Part shown: in pieces, positions 53,560 through 64,000 of the stretch
Numbering within the stretch: the stretch's first letter is position 1
Layout of the letters: every line of letters starts with the position of its first letter
DNA from: Cherax quadricarinatus
Lineage: Eukaryota > Arthropoda > Malacostraca > Decapoda > Parastacidae
Reading direction: 5' to 3'
Assembly (NCBI RefSeq): GCF_038502225.1
Contig: NC_091355.1
Span: forward strand, 17,948,148-18,012,147
Length of the DNA: 64,000 nucleotides
Position numbers and translations under genes: made by a program
Notes under the pieces: model-generated
Told to the model about the DNA's origin: nothing
Seen by the model: only the letters and a program-made list of their open reading frames with translations
Databases searched by the model: none

Positions 53560-55410
53560 ATCTAGGGCAAAAATCGAATCCAGTATTGGGCCCCTGCTTA
53601 AATGAGATTGGACTTAGAGATGATGACAAAGAAATGCGTGAAATATTCGAATCCCAATATGACCTAGCGTTTAGTGATCCGATTATCAGGCTAAGGGTCG
53701 ACAATCAAATAAGTTTTCTTTTATGATTGAGACTCAAAATTTAGTTAATTCAAGAATCTCTGATATAATCCTAACAGTAGAGGACATTCAAAAAGCAATA
53801 AATGACATACCCATGCACTACTCCAGGCCCAGACTCTTGAAACTCCGTGTTCATCAAGAACTGTAAGAAACCTCTTAAACGTGTCTTAAATATTCTATCT
53901 ATAGGGAGCATAAACATGGGGGTCATCCCAGTCACTAAAAATAGAGATATAGCCCCACTCCACAAAGGTGGCAGTGGGGATATATCTGCAAAGAATAACA
54001 GACCTTCAGCACTAATGTCCCATATCATAAAAATCTTTAAAAGGGTTCTAAGAAGAAAGATCACCAACCACTTGCATTTCCAACAGTTGCACAACTCAAG
54101 GAAGCACAGGTTTAGAGCAGGTCACTCCTACCTCACAACTACTGAACCACTATGACATGATCTTGGATACACTGGAGAACAAACAAAATGCAGATTTAGT
54201 ATACACAGACTTCGCGAAAGCCTTCGACAAGTGTAGTGGTGTAACACCACACAAAATGCGTGATAAAGGAATAACAGGACATGTGGGTAGATGGATCTAT
54301 AACTTCATAACGAACAAAACACAACAAGTAATAATAAAGAGTAAAATATGAGGATGCTACAGTGAAAAGTTCTGTTTCACAAGGTACAGTAATCGCTCTA
54401 ATCCTTTTCATCCTCATATGGCATGTATGTAGCTACAGCACCATGTCCTCCTTTCCCGATTATACCAAAATTTGCATAACAGTGTCATTCATTAAGGACA
54501 CTGCAAATCTTCAAGTCAACATTAACCTAGCCTTTAAATGGGCCTCAGAAAACATGAAGTTCAGTGAAGACAAATTTCAATTACTTCGTTATGGAAAAAC
54601 TCGAGGAAATAAAAACTTAATCGGAGTATAAAACAAATTCCAACCACACAATAGAGCGATAAACTAATATGAAGGACCTGGGAGTGATAGAGAATCTCGC
54701 TTTCCAACATCACAACAACGTCTCTCACATCTGCTGGAAAATGATAAGATGGATAATGAAAGCCTTCAAAACTAGGGATGCCAAGCCAATGATTCTCTTT
54801 AAATCGTTTGTTTTCTCTAGGCTAGAATATTGCTGTACACTAACGGTAATTTCAATTTCAATGTAGGCGAAATTGCAGACCTGGATAATATAAAGAGAAT
54901 TTTCACTTCATGTGTCATTACAATAAAGCACTTAAATTACTGGAAACGGTTTAAGTCCCTTGAGCTGTACTCCTTGGAACGCAGGCGAGGAAGATACATG
55001 ATAATATACACACGGAAAAGTCTTAGAGAGACAAGTTTCAAATCTACATACTGAAATCAATCCCTACATGAGCAAACAAAAGACTCGGAAGGCGGTGCAA
55101 CATCCCCAAATGAAAAGCAAGAGCACAATGAGTACGCTAAGTGTCAGGGGCCCAAGACTATTCAACTGCCTCCCAGCATACATAACGGGGATTATGAATA
55201 GACCTCTGGCTGTCTTCAAAAAGGATCTGAACAGGCACCTAGAGTCAGTTACCGAACAACCGGGCTGTGGTTCGTATGCCGGTTTGCGTGCGGCCAGCAG
55301 TAACAGCCTGGTTGATCAGGCCCTGATCCTCTACGAGGTTTGGTCATGGACTGAGCCGTGGAGGCATGACCTCCGAAGCACCCTCCAGGTATACTCCAGG
55401 TATCGAAGAC
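53560..55410 (+). pseudogene. Decayed LINE reverse transcriptase and tail (family E)
   Basis: In several frames: MGVIPVTKNRDIAPLHKGGS (53920), LMSHIIKIFKRVLRRKI (54015), ADLVYTDFAKAFDKC (54190), GITGHVGRWIYNFITNKTQQ (54270), FSEDKFQLLRYGKTRGN (54560), MKDLGVIENLAFQHH (54670), IKHLNYWKRFKSLELYSLER (54920) and RLFNCLPAYITGI (55160). The order is that of a CR1-like ORF2. The catalytic FADD is altered (DYTKI near 54460). The end CGGCCAGCAGTAACAGCCTGGTTGATCAGG...CTCCAGGTATACTCCAGGTA is a tail type I associate with decapods. Confidence 0.8.
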
Positions 55411-55504
55411 CTTTTGGAAGTAGTATAGGGTCACCATGCCTATAATATTCCTTAGCGATATTTGAGCTCTCAGGTAGTTCATCAAATTAGTTAAGGTGTC
55501 GGTC

Positions 55505-55848
55505 TAGTATGAACCAGCAGTAATGGATTTAAATTAGACAAGTTTAGATTTAGAAAGGACATAGGAAAGTATTGGTTTGGAAATAGGGTAGTTGATGAGT
55601 GGAACAGTCTACCTAGTTGGGTTATTGAGGCTAGGACCTTAGGTAGCTTCAAATTTAGGTTGGATAAATATATGAGTGGGAGGGGTTGGATTTGAGTGGG
55701 ACTTGATAGAGTTATCAGGCCTTATTTTTTGGGAAGCATTGAAAACTGGGTTGGGCAAATGTTTTGTTAGTGGGATGGATTGTAAAGGACCTGCCGAGTA
55801 TGGGCCAACAGGCCTGCTGCAGTGATCCTCCTTTCTTATGTAAGATCT
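55505..55848 (+). mobile_element. 5'-truncated CR1 tail, subfamily related to family B
   Basis: SNGFKLDKFRFRKDIGKYWF and NRVVDEWNSLPSWVIEARTL, then a different trailer ending GGGCCAACAGGCCTGCTGCAGTGATCC and TTCTTATG. The coding end is intact, the trailer diverged. Confidence 0.8.
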
Positions 55849-56059
55849 CCTGAAACCTGATTGGTAAGTATGGAGAATGTTTATGTCATTAAGATACTGA
55901 ACTATTTGACGGTACACCGCCATCTATAGAAATCTGAACATCACATTGATTATATTAACAGACGTATAGTTGATATAGTCCATTCATCTCGCTCTATCTT
56001 GCCTAGCATGTATGAGGGTTTAATTATTATTTCAGGATTGTGAGTATTTTTAATTGGCT

Positions 56060-57015
56060 CTAAGTAAGTTTATTCAGGTATACACAAATACAGTTACATA
56101 GATAATCATACATAGCAGCTTATGTGTAGAGAACCTAGGATAACCCAAAAAAGTCAGAGTGACTCATTTCCATTGGGGTCCTCTAAATCTGATTGGCTTT
56201 AAATTTAATTATCCAAGGAACCCAGTCTTAATTATACATTTCATAGTGATTATTCCCATCATTCATGCCATCTAAAAGTTTAGTCAAGATATTTGAAGAT
56301 AGCATAAAAAAATTTCTATAAATACATACATGATTGGTGGCATAACGAGACTGTTGATACGTAAATTGCTTACAATAGTTACCGCTTAGGCACTTACACA
56401 GTTGAGAGAAAATGTACTTGTGTTTGGGTAAACACAAGCAGTTATTAAGGTTTTTAAAATCTAGCTTATTTTCACTATTTTTGCAAGCATCTGATAGGCG
56501 TATCATGGAGACTGTCTAGTTGCCATAAAACATGGATGTAGTTTTCTTAGTGCTTGAGCTCCGGTGGCAAAAATAGAGGAGCCATGCAATTAGGACCCCA
56601 ATGGAAACAAGTCACTGACTTTTTTTTCGGTTATCCTAGGCTCTCTACACATATGCTGCCATGTTTAATAATAATAATAATGTAATATATATTTACTACA
56701 AGTACATGTACAAGGTATACAGTCCTAGCTGACATCAATGACATACTACTACATAGAAAGTACAGTATTTCGGGGAAATTAGGTCCTTGTACTAGGATGC
56801 GACACCAGTCGACTAACACCCAGGTACCCATTTTAGACTGATGGGTGAACATGGACAGCAGGTGTCTTATGGAAACATGTCCTTAATGTTTTCCAGCCGT
56901 ACCGGAGGAGACAAACTCCGGACATCAATGTATGAGCTGAGTACGCTTGCGATCGAGCTACGGAACACCTATGATAATCTATGTAACTGTATTTACGTAT
57001 ACCTGAATAAGCTTA
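56060..57015. mobile_element. Inverted-repeat element, unclassified
   Basis: CAGC-TATGTGTAGAGA-CCTAGGATAACC ... GTCA---GACT ... TTTCCATTGGGGTCCT occurs at 56118-56182 and inverted at 56592-56658 (about 65 bp). Outside these, TTATTCAGGTATACACAAATACAGTTACATAGATAATC (56071) is mirrored at 56967-57010. No transposase. The 56790-56890 part is the uninterrupted relative of the repeat at 12008. Confidence 0.55.
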
Positions 57016-57019
57016 CTAG

Positions 57020-57540
57020 CTTTCTGTTGTGTGTGTTTTTCCGAAAACAAGAGAGAAAAATAAGGAGGAATAGGATATGAACTTAACTAGCACAAGAACT
57101 TATAAAGGCACGAAACCAAGGGGCCGCTAGAATTCTTGGGATTGTTCCCAGTCGGGGCCCTTCTCTGGGTTCTTTTGGTCCCTTGTATTATAATCAAAAA
57201 GAAGCGCTAAGCCACAAGGGCTATACAGCTGGTCCCTTGTAATTTTCAGAAATTACAATAACATTCACGTGAACTTCTCAATAAGAGAATTAAGAGAATT
57301 CGTCATCATAATGTAGGGATAGCCAAAAATGGTGTCAAATGCATTACCGGTGACACAGATACGTGAAATGATAAGCAAATAGCCAAGCTATTCTCTTAAT
57401 TTTTTGAGAATAATAAGGTTTTGATCTTACTTATTTTTAAGCTGTTCTCCCAGTCGTGAGGGAGGCCAGACAGACCGTGTGATGTTATCACTAAGTCTTA
57501 ACGTAATTATCAGTGCCATATATATTTCTAAATCAAACAA
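57020..57540. other. No gene seen; trace of dispersed repeat at 57195-57235
   Basis: AAGAAGCGCTAAGCCACAAGGGCTATACAGC resembles the GGGAAGCGCTAAACCC repeat. Nothing else recognised. Confidence 0.35.
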
Positions 57541-57544
57541 ACAA

Positions 57545-57755
57545 TTCCTAATGGATAAACAATAGACTAAAATATCTCTAGAATAAAAAAAAAATGAGTT
57601 ATTTAGAGGAGAATCAAAAGAGGTGAGAGTCACCTTATTGAGCAATATATTCATTATAAATCCAAAAAAATGAAGTAAGGAAAGCCAAAAGAGAATATAT
57701 AATTAAGACTGCAAGGGAATCAAAGACCAACCCGAAGGGTTTCTTTCAGCCTGAG
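57545..57755 (+). pseudogene. Family B (CR1) ORF2 internal scrap
   Basis: Nucleotide similarity to 16390-16590: GGATAAACAATAGACTAAAATATCT and GCAAGGGAATCAAAGACCAACCC-AA-GG-TTTCTTTCAG. The region links endonuclease and reverse transcriptase. Confidence 0.7.
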
Positions 57756-57759
57756 GTGA

Positions 57760-59190
57760 AACAGCTAAACCATCACCTGAGTCGGAAAATGAGTCTAGAA
57801 AAGACATGGCTTCACCAGTTGTCAGAGATAGCATTTAACTCGTGGAGGATGCATGTAGATGACACTGGCAACGTGGGATGAGCTGAGGCGTCAGAGTTTA
57901 ATCACAATCCCGAGTTGGCCACTGATGTGAGTGTGATAAAGAAACGATGAGTAAGCTCGCAGTAGCGCACAGGCCAGTAGTGAGACTCAGTTTAACTGTG
58001 AAGGCTTACTCAGCCCTGTAACAACTTCAGACAGTATTACCAAGACTGGCTCCTCCTCAGGAAAATTAATGAATAGAAAAAGAAATAATTCACAAAGATA
58101 AACACTTTATTATTTAGTAATGCAAAGATAAAACATTGAAACATGAAGGTGTATCCTACTTTAAAGAAAAATGAAAAATTAAATGGAAAAATGACATTTG
58201 AATTCAACGCTAATATGTACAGTTATACTGGGGTGTCTGGTGGAGGATGACACCGTCTTGTAGAAATTGTAGCCGTTACTGATGTGGGGGGGGGGGTCAC
58301 AGGTGTTTAGTGACAACCCAACGACTAGTTCTCTACAGAGTCTGTCCCGATGACAGGAACGCAGGTTCTTTACCACTACAAAGATGAGGGGTAGTGTCCT
58401 GTACAATTAACCAAGTAGGTAGATCATAAAGTGACGTCTCAAGACCGGTTTCAGTCAGTCTCCTTCAACACTTCTCGTAGATTGGCAGGTGACCCGATCT
58501 GTCATTCCAAGCTGGAAAGAGAGACAGGTTACCCACTGCTTAAGAAATCACTCTCCATGATAAGTGTAAGATACTTAAAAAAGGTGGTGATTATTTAAAA
58601 GTCTCATGTGGAGCCTAAAACTGAAAGGACTAAGTTTATTATTGGTCAAAAGAGAAGCTTTTAACCATTATCCACTAGAATAGAAGCAGAGGCTTTTACT
58701 TACAGTTGTGTTGGGAGCAGCGAGTCGAGTGATTACTGTTCGGCCGGAGCCCCACACGTCACCTTTCGGAGTGGGGAGAAAGGAAGGGGGGGGGGATAGC
58801 GGGAGCTAGACTGACCCTACCTTAAAAACTTTTCCCCTCACAGTAACCTAGGCTAGCCTCCACAAATGAAGTTGAGTGGAATATTCACAAGACCACTTAT
58901 GGCCAGGTAGTTGCCCGTCCTCCTAAGTGACACGGTCTAAGCATAGGGACGGAATGGAGAAAGTAAAACAATTACCAAGAGACAAATGGCTTACGCTAGA
59001 GTCATTCACACATTTAATTTGGAATTAGAATTTCCAAGTAAAATCTTTCCTCGCACGTCTCCTATTCCAATTACTATTGCTGCTACTCCTGCTTCAAGAA
59101 CAATAATAAGGAAAATAATAAAAAAAAAAAAACAGCTATGACAGCACAAACAGCACAATAGTCAAGTTGCAAGAAACCACAGTGTACTGT
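57760..59190. other. No gene recognised
   Basis: Includes a G10 run (58265-58277) and a G-rich tract at 58785. A donor-like GTAAGT on the minus strand near 58700 has no coding partner. Confidence 0.35.
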
Positions 59191-59198
59191 GTGATCGC

Positions 59199-59206
59199 GC
59201 GCGCGC

Positions 59207-59278
<72 letters not shown>
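59199..59278. repeat. (GC)n(GT)n microsatellite
   Basis: About 5 GC and 35 GT units, leading straight into a family C tail. Confidence 0.95.
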
Positions 59279-59281
<3 letters not shown>

Positions 59282-60057
59282 CACCTAGTTGTACTCACCT
59301 AGTTGAGGTTGCGGGGGTCGAGTCCGAGCTCCTGGCCCCGCCTCTTCACTGATCGCTACTAGGTCACTCTCTCTGAACCGTGAGCTTTATCATACCTCTG
59401 CTTAAAGCTATGTATGGATCCTGCCTCCACTACATCGCTTCCCAAACTTACTGACTACTCTGTGGCTGAAAAAATACTTCCTAACATCCCTGTGATTCAT
59501 CTGTGTCTTCAACTTCCAACTGTGTCCCCTTGTTACTGTGTCCAATCTCTGGAACATCCTGTCTTTGTCCACCTTGTCAATTCCTCTCAGTATTTTGTAT
59601 GTCGTTATCATGTCCCCCCTATCTCTCCTGTCCTCCAGTGTCGTCAGGTTGATTTCCCTTAACCTCTCCTCATAGGACATACCTCTTAGCTCTGGGACTA
59701 GTCTTGTTGCAAACCTTTGCACTTTCTCTAGTTTCTTTACGTGCTTGGCTAGGTGTGGGTTCCAAACTGGTGCCGCATACTCCAATATGGGCCTAACGTA
59801 CACGGTGTACAGGGTCCTGAACGATTCCTTATTAAGATGTCGGAATGCTAGGCGCCCATATGCTGCAGCAGTTATTTGATTGATGTGCGCTTCAGGAGAT
59901 GTGCCTGGTGTTATACTCACCCCAAGATCTTTTTCCTTGAGTGAGGTTTGTAGTCTCTGGCCCCCTAGACTGTACTCCGTCTGCGGTCTTCTTTGCCCTT
60001 CCCCAATCTTCATGACTTTGCACTTGGTGGGATTGAACTCCAGGAGCCAATTGTGTG
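59279..60057 (-). mobile_element. Family C LINE, 5'-truncated, between GT repeats
   Basis: The minus strand encodes WLLEFNPTKCKVMKIGEGQR, EKDLGVSITPGTSPEAHINQ, YGRLAFRHLNKESFRTLYTV, LEYAAPVWNPHLAKH, TRLVPELRGMSYEERLREIN and RKYFFSHRVV, then a damaged end and the trailer GGGGCCAGGAGCTCGGACTCGACCCC...CTAGGTGAGTACAACTAGGTGAGTA. Its truncated 5' end lies exactly at the next GT run. Few lesions. Confidence 0.9.
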
Positions 60058-60490
60058 TGTGTGTGTGTGTGTGTGTACTCACCTATTTGTGGTTGCAGGG
60101 TCGTGTCTTAGCTCCTGGCCCCGCCTCTTCACCGGTTGCAACTGGGCCCTCTCTCTCCCTGCTCCATGAGCTTTATCAAACCTCGTCTTAAAACTATGTA
60201 TGGTTCCTGCCTCCACTACGTCATTTTCTAGGCTATTCCACTGCCTGACAACTCTATGACTGAAGAAATACTTCCTAATATCTCTGACTCATTTTGTCTT
60301 CAACTTCCAATTGTGACCTCTTGTTTCTGTGTCCCCTCCCTGGAACATCCTGTCTTTGTCCACCTTGTCTATTCCGCGCAGTATTTTATATGTCGTCATC
60401 ATGTCTCCCCTGACCCTCCTGTCCTCCAGTGTCGTCAGGCCGATTTCCCTTAACCTTTCTTCATAGGACATTCCCCTTAGCTCTGTATGT
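60057..60490 (-). mobile_element. Second family C LINE copy, shorter, between GT and GC/GT repeats
   Basis: ELRGMSYEERLREIGLTTLE, MMTTYKILRGIDKVDKDRMF and NWKLKTK, then RKYFFSHRVVRQW-type sequence and the trailer. The 5' truncation is at CTCTGTATGTGTGTGTGCGCGCG (60481). Confidence 0.88.
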
Positions 60491-60589
60491 GTGTGTGCGC
60501 GCGCGCGCGTGCATGCGTGTACTATGTATGTCACGTTCAAGCAAATGCACAGTTAAAATATTCGTTCATCGACAACTACAAGTTACTAA

Positions 60590-61290
60590 CGTCACACTCC
60601 CAGTTGACAACATATAAGGCGCACGACCATGTCAGATATATAAGACGATGTTTCCAAGCAGTTGTAACGTTAGTAAACTGCTTAAGCATAACCCAGAGCC
60701 GACCCTTCACCCTGACCTTGAGCATATACGGCGCGGGGTGATTTTCCAAGACTTACTGAGGGTAAAAAAATAAAAAAGTACGCCTTATATGCTGGAAAAT
60801 GCGGTACTATTGTATGACATAATAATTATTATTGCACACAATAGATGATTACCAATGTTGCACTCTCACATGACATCCCTAATTGTAGAAGTACAACTAT
60901 TGCTACATCACGACACATCGATAGTTATTAATGTTGCACTCGGACTCCTGGCATCAAAGGTTTTAATGGTATCAGTCATACCTTCACACATGACTGGTTA
61001 CCGGTGTTGCAATCTTGAACAACGAATTGCTAAATGTCATGGCAACATTCGCAATTTCACACAACTCATAACTCGTTACAATTTTCACAGTCTTACATGA
61101 CACATGACTAATTTCCGTAGTACAAGATCAAAACTAGTTACCAATATTGTAGTCCCACACATCAATAATTGTTAGAGGGGACCACTATCGCAACTTCACA
61201 TGAGGCCTTCCTAATTACCAGTGTCACAAACCCAAACGATATATGACACTGTTATGTACCGCTGTAACTACTTCACAAGACACATCGCTA
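60590..61290. repeat. Very degenerate repeat, about 60-80 bp unit
   Basis: TTACCAATGTTGCACTCTCACATGACA...CTAAT-like phrases recur about eight times (60850, 60930, 61000, 61140, 61215) with many changes. No gene. Confidence 0.4.
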
Positions 61291-61299
61291 ATACCCCTA

Positions 61300-61880
61300 G
61301 GAGGGTAAGATGGATGTCTTAGTAACTGGTAGTGGGTGCTTCCACTGGCCGTGGCCTAGCCACCCATTGGTCGTACCAGCCAGGAGACAGTGATAAACGA
61401 CGACCAACAACGGCAACCAATATCCCCAATTCCTCGCCACGGTGAAGTGAAGGACACGCTGCACTGGCCACTTAACATGGTGTCCTGCTATCTGTTGCTG
61501 GTTGTTAATTGTCTGGCCATCGACTGACGACTGACAGACGACTGTAGACTGTCCGATTCGATTCGAAGTGGTTCGCCGGTATGGTCCCCACCCGGGTCTT
61601 GTCCATAAGGTGACCTGGCCAATGCCAGGTCACTTGTACGGTAGTCTTGCCTTGGGAAGTGGACTGGCCCTTTTCCCTGCCTTATATAAGACAGAAAGCT
61701 TCACTCTAGCTTTGTAATTGGCTACCTCAAAACAGCTAATCACAGCACTCTCATTGCATGAATGAACCACTCAAGCAGCCAATCAACATTCCGTATTGGA
61801 AGTGGGCTTCCTTATGAACCAAATATAATGTGGCTGTCAACCAGTCATCGTCGTGTTAAAAATAAATAAATTAAATTAAT
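61300..61880. other. GC-richer unassigned block with TATA and hairpin
   Basis: It contains GTGACCTGGC-CAAT-GCCAGGTCAC (near 61609-61632), TTATATAAG (61683) and AGCCAATCA (61777). It could be a promoter or an LTR, but no adjoining coding exon or second LTR is visible. Confidence 0.3.
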
Positions 61881-61929
61881 AATAATAGGTAAGTGCCTAG
61901 AATATAGGGAGAGAGACACAGAGTCTATG

Positions 61930-62100
61930 ATGAGGAAAACACATGTACAACACCTTGGAATCTTTAATGGCAAAGCGTATCGCCTGCACAACAGGCTTCT
62001 TCAGTGGAAAACGGGAGAAAATAACATCGGAGAGAGAATTAGTTTCACGTGATAAAACCGTCAGCCTTGGTAGGTGGTAGTCAGTCTATCAAACATACCC
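61930..62100 (-). mobile_element. Foldback element relative (type a), one arm
   Basis: ACACATGTACAACACCTTGGAATCTTTAATGGCAAAGCGTATCGCCTGCACAACAGGCTTCTTCAG is the complement of the core and middle motifs. Confidence 0.6.
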
Positions 62101-62159
62101 TAGGCATGCAGCCAGACTTTATGTACTGGAACAAAAGCGAAGCAGATGAATTCTGTGTC

Positions 62160-62345
62160 ATAGGTTGGTTTAAGAAAACACCTGGACATATTTATTAGAA
62201 AACGTTTCGGTACTGGAACCTTGATCACTTCTAACACACAGAAGTGTGTTAGAAATTATTAAGATCCCAGGAACGAGACATTTTCTAATATGTCAGTGTT
62301 TGCTTACGTGTCTTTTTAAACCAGTTTGTCGGTATCAAATACCAA
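62160..62345 (+). mobile_element. Foldback element relative, third variant
   Basis: AAAACACCTGGACATATTTATTAGAAAACGTTTCGGTACTGGAACCTTGATCA...CTAACACAC is complementary to GTGTGTTAGAAATTATTAAGATCCCAGGAACGAGACATTTTCTAATATGTCAGTGTTTGC. It ends with GTTTGTCGGTATCAAATACC. Confidence 0.65.
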
Positions 62346-63129
62346 GGTTTATACGATAATGCCACAGGTGAGCGTGGCCAGCTAGTGGAAGGTCGCGTTA
62401 TACAGTTGCTTAGCAGATAAAATGCAAAAGACTATCCCTTTACCAAGATGTACTGTTTCTATGTCAGACAATAATCAAATTTATAATGGTAAACAATCCC
62501 GTCAAGTTAATGAATAAGACACCTGGGTGTCTTCAGTGCCAAGACATTCCACATACAAGCGAAAATAACTCTGTGGACAGTTGTGGTAGTAGCTTTAACC
62601 TGATCATTCCATCAACCTTGGTAAGAGGATGATCAGTCTTTTAGATTAATAGGCGCAGATAAAGTTTCGTACTGTGTAAAACAGAGCTGTTTAAAACATT
62701 GTTATAATATGTTATAGTGTAATGCGCCAAAGCTGAAACAATAATAGTGGGTTAATACGCCGCTACCCCTCACCCGGCGCACTCCGTCAGTGTGCGCTCC
62801 TTACGGCGGTGAGTATTGCTTTTCACCACTCCATTAATGTTGAAAACTAATTGATGAAAGCTTTAAAGTAATCAGCCATCAAAAATGTTATAATTACCTG
62901 ACCTAGCAACACCGTGGTATCTTGGTACAAAGGAAGTCCTGTGCATCTTACGTGCTAAACAACTGTTTAGCATGACCTACCTCCACTAGTGGGTCGAGCT
63001 CATCTGTGACATCTCCAGTTGTTTAGCTTCATTTCTGTTTTAATATATAAAGTTTGTCCGCATACTTAAGTTTTAGGATTGAGAGAATGAATACTTCCTA
63101 CCAAGGCTTTCGTACTGATCACGGAAGAA

Positions 63130-63169
<40 letters not shown>

Positions 63170-64000
63170 CCAGTGTTATATTCACCTGTATTCAACATTT
63201 AAGTGTCGCACATAAGTGTTTATCATCACCATATCGGCATTGTATAACATTAATAAGATTAGTTATTATTAGTACAAGATTTTACGAACTTGTTAAAATA
63301 AAAAAAAAATAATAACGATAATAATAATATGCACATATACACCAAAAATACATTCCAGTAAGAAAACTGAGGCTCAGAACCTCTGCATGTGGAGGATAAT
63401 CTCTCATTATTTAGTGTAGCTTCCTGGGCGGGCGTCGTAATAGCGGTGTCAGTGAAGGCGACACCGACAAATTCCATGGATTGCAAGCTGAGATTTTTAA
63501 AAACGGCCAGAAACCTTAGAACTTAAGGAAATAAATTGTTTGCAACACTCATTGTTCTCAAGTTTGTAGAAACTACAACCACACATCCTTTTCAAGGAAG
63601 GGGAAAAAGGATGAGCTTGGATGCTAGTGAAGGATGAGGGTTTGGTACATTTGCAGTGACTTGCATGAAAAATTAGTACATGGTACAAGAGAACGATATA
63701 TAGTACAACTTGCGATTTTCGCTTAAATAGCAACACTCTTCTTGCCGTATAAGACAAGCGAAAATTTGTGTATGCAATAATTTCACAAAAATCATTCTGA
63801 ACCTAACGAGAAAAGTATAATTCATTGTTTATGTTTATTATTAAAGTACTGTAAACTTATCCAAAGTATATTTAGTTGGATTAGGCTAAATTAAATTGCG
63901 CTTGTTATAATAAGGTTAGGTAAGTTTTATAAGGTTGTTTTGGTACAAAATTATTAATTTTTACATTAACATAAATGAAAAAAAATATATTTGTAAACTT
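62346..64000. other. No gene recognised; (CTA)n(CTG)n at 63129-63171
   Basis: A weak foldback trace lies at 62505-62660. A 75-codon minus-strand frame at 63486-63259 with one hydrophobic segment (VFLVYMCILLLSLLFFFYF) has no other support. Confidence 0.35.

Noticed and set aside
63259..63757. Two short minus-strand ORFs, one with a hydrophobic segment
   Set aside because: No conserved motif, ordinary AT-rich surroundings and no splice support.

Overview
The window looks like nuclear DNA of an arthropod, most probably a decapod crustacean (crayfish, lobster or shrimp type). I infer this from dense retrotransposon debris, many microsatellites and minisatellites, and repeats I associate with decapod genomes, such as the (GT)n plus TACTCACCTAGTTG LINE tail and the GGGAAGCGCTAAACCC repeat. 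There is no operon structure. Introns are long and GT-AG.

The main result is one host gene on the minus strand, from 39712 down to 11620. Its eight short coding exons are scattered over 28 kb and almost buried in repeats. When joined at GT-AG sites all phases agree (1,0,0,1,0,1,2) and give a complete 317-residue product: signal peptide, a canonical LDL-receptor class A domain, a divergent second LDLa-like domain, a linker, and one long-form C-type lectin domain ending at a natural stop. It is probably a secreted lectin of the LDLa-CTLD type known from crustacean immunity. The usual sugar-binding tripeptides (EPN/QPD and WND) are not visible. A TATA box lies upstream of exon 1, and a possible poly(A) signal lies in a CR1 tail just past the stop.

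Layout. 1-1640: 3' end of a LINE and its AT-rich trailer. 1640-7530: two-ORF LINE of CR1/L2 type (family A), one frameshift in each ORF. 7530-9900: unique DNA, a degenerate minisatellite and an RTE scrap. 9960-11110: 26-bp minisatellite split by a LINE tail. 11620-39712: the lectin gene. Its intron 6 holds a nearly complete CR1 (family B, 14430-18461) with an SGNH-esterase ORF1. Other introns hold LINE pieces, a GIY-YIG (Penelope-like) remnant, foldback elements and minisatellites. 40345-41580: decayed RTE. 42180-43560: decayed family C LINE with nested insertions. 45300-46330: 46-bp minisatellite and trinucleotide arrays. 46720-48730: tRNA-derived and A-tailed SINEs. 49530-52495: nearly intact RTE LINE on the minus strand (906 codons). 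53560-55845: decayed LINEs. 56060-57015: inverted-repeat element. 59199-60490: two family C LINE tails in (GT)n DNA. 60500-64000: mostly unassigned.

Three patterns stand out beyond the gene. (1) A set of short foldback elements, two of them nearly perfect inverted repeats of 87 and 72 bp with 15- and 13-bp target-site duplications, share the core GAAACG and a terminal GTCGGTATT-TATACC motif, so they look like retro-inserted non-coding elements. (2) Several introns of the lectin gene begin with minisatellites that abut, or contain copies of, the local splice donor or exon end. (3) Family C LINE copies sit preferentially in (GT)n/(AC)n microsatellites.
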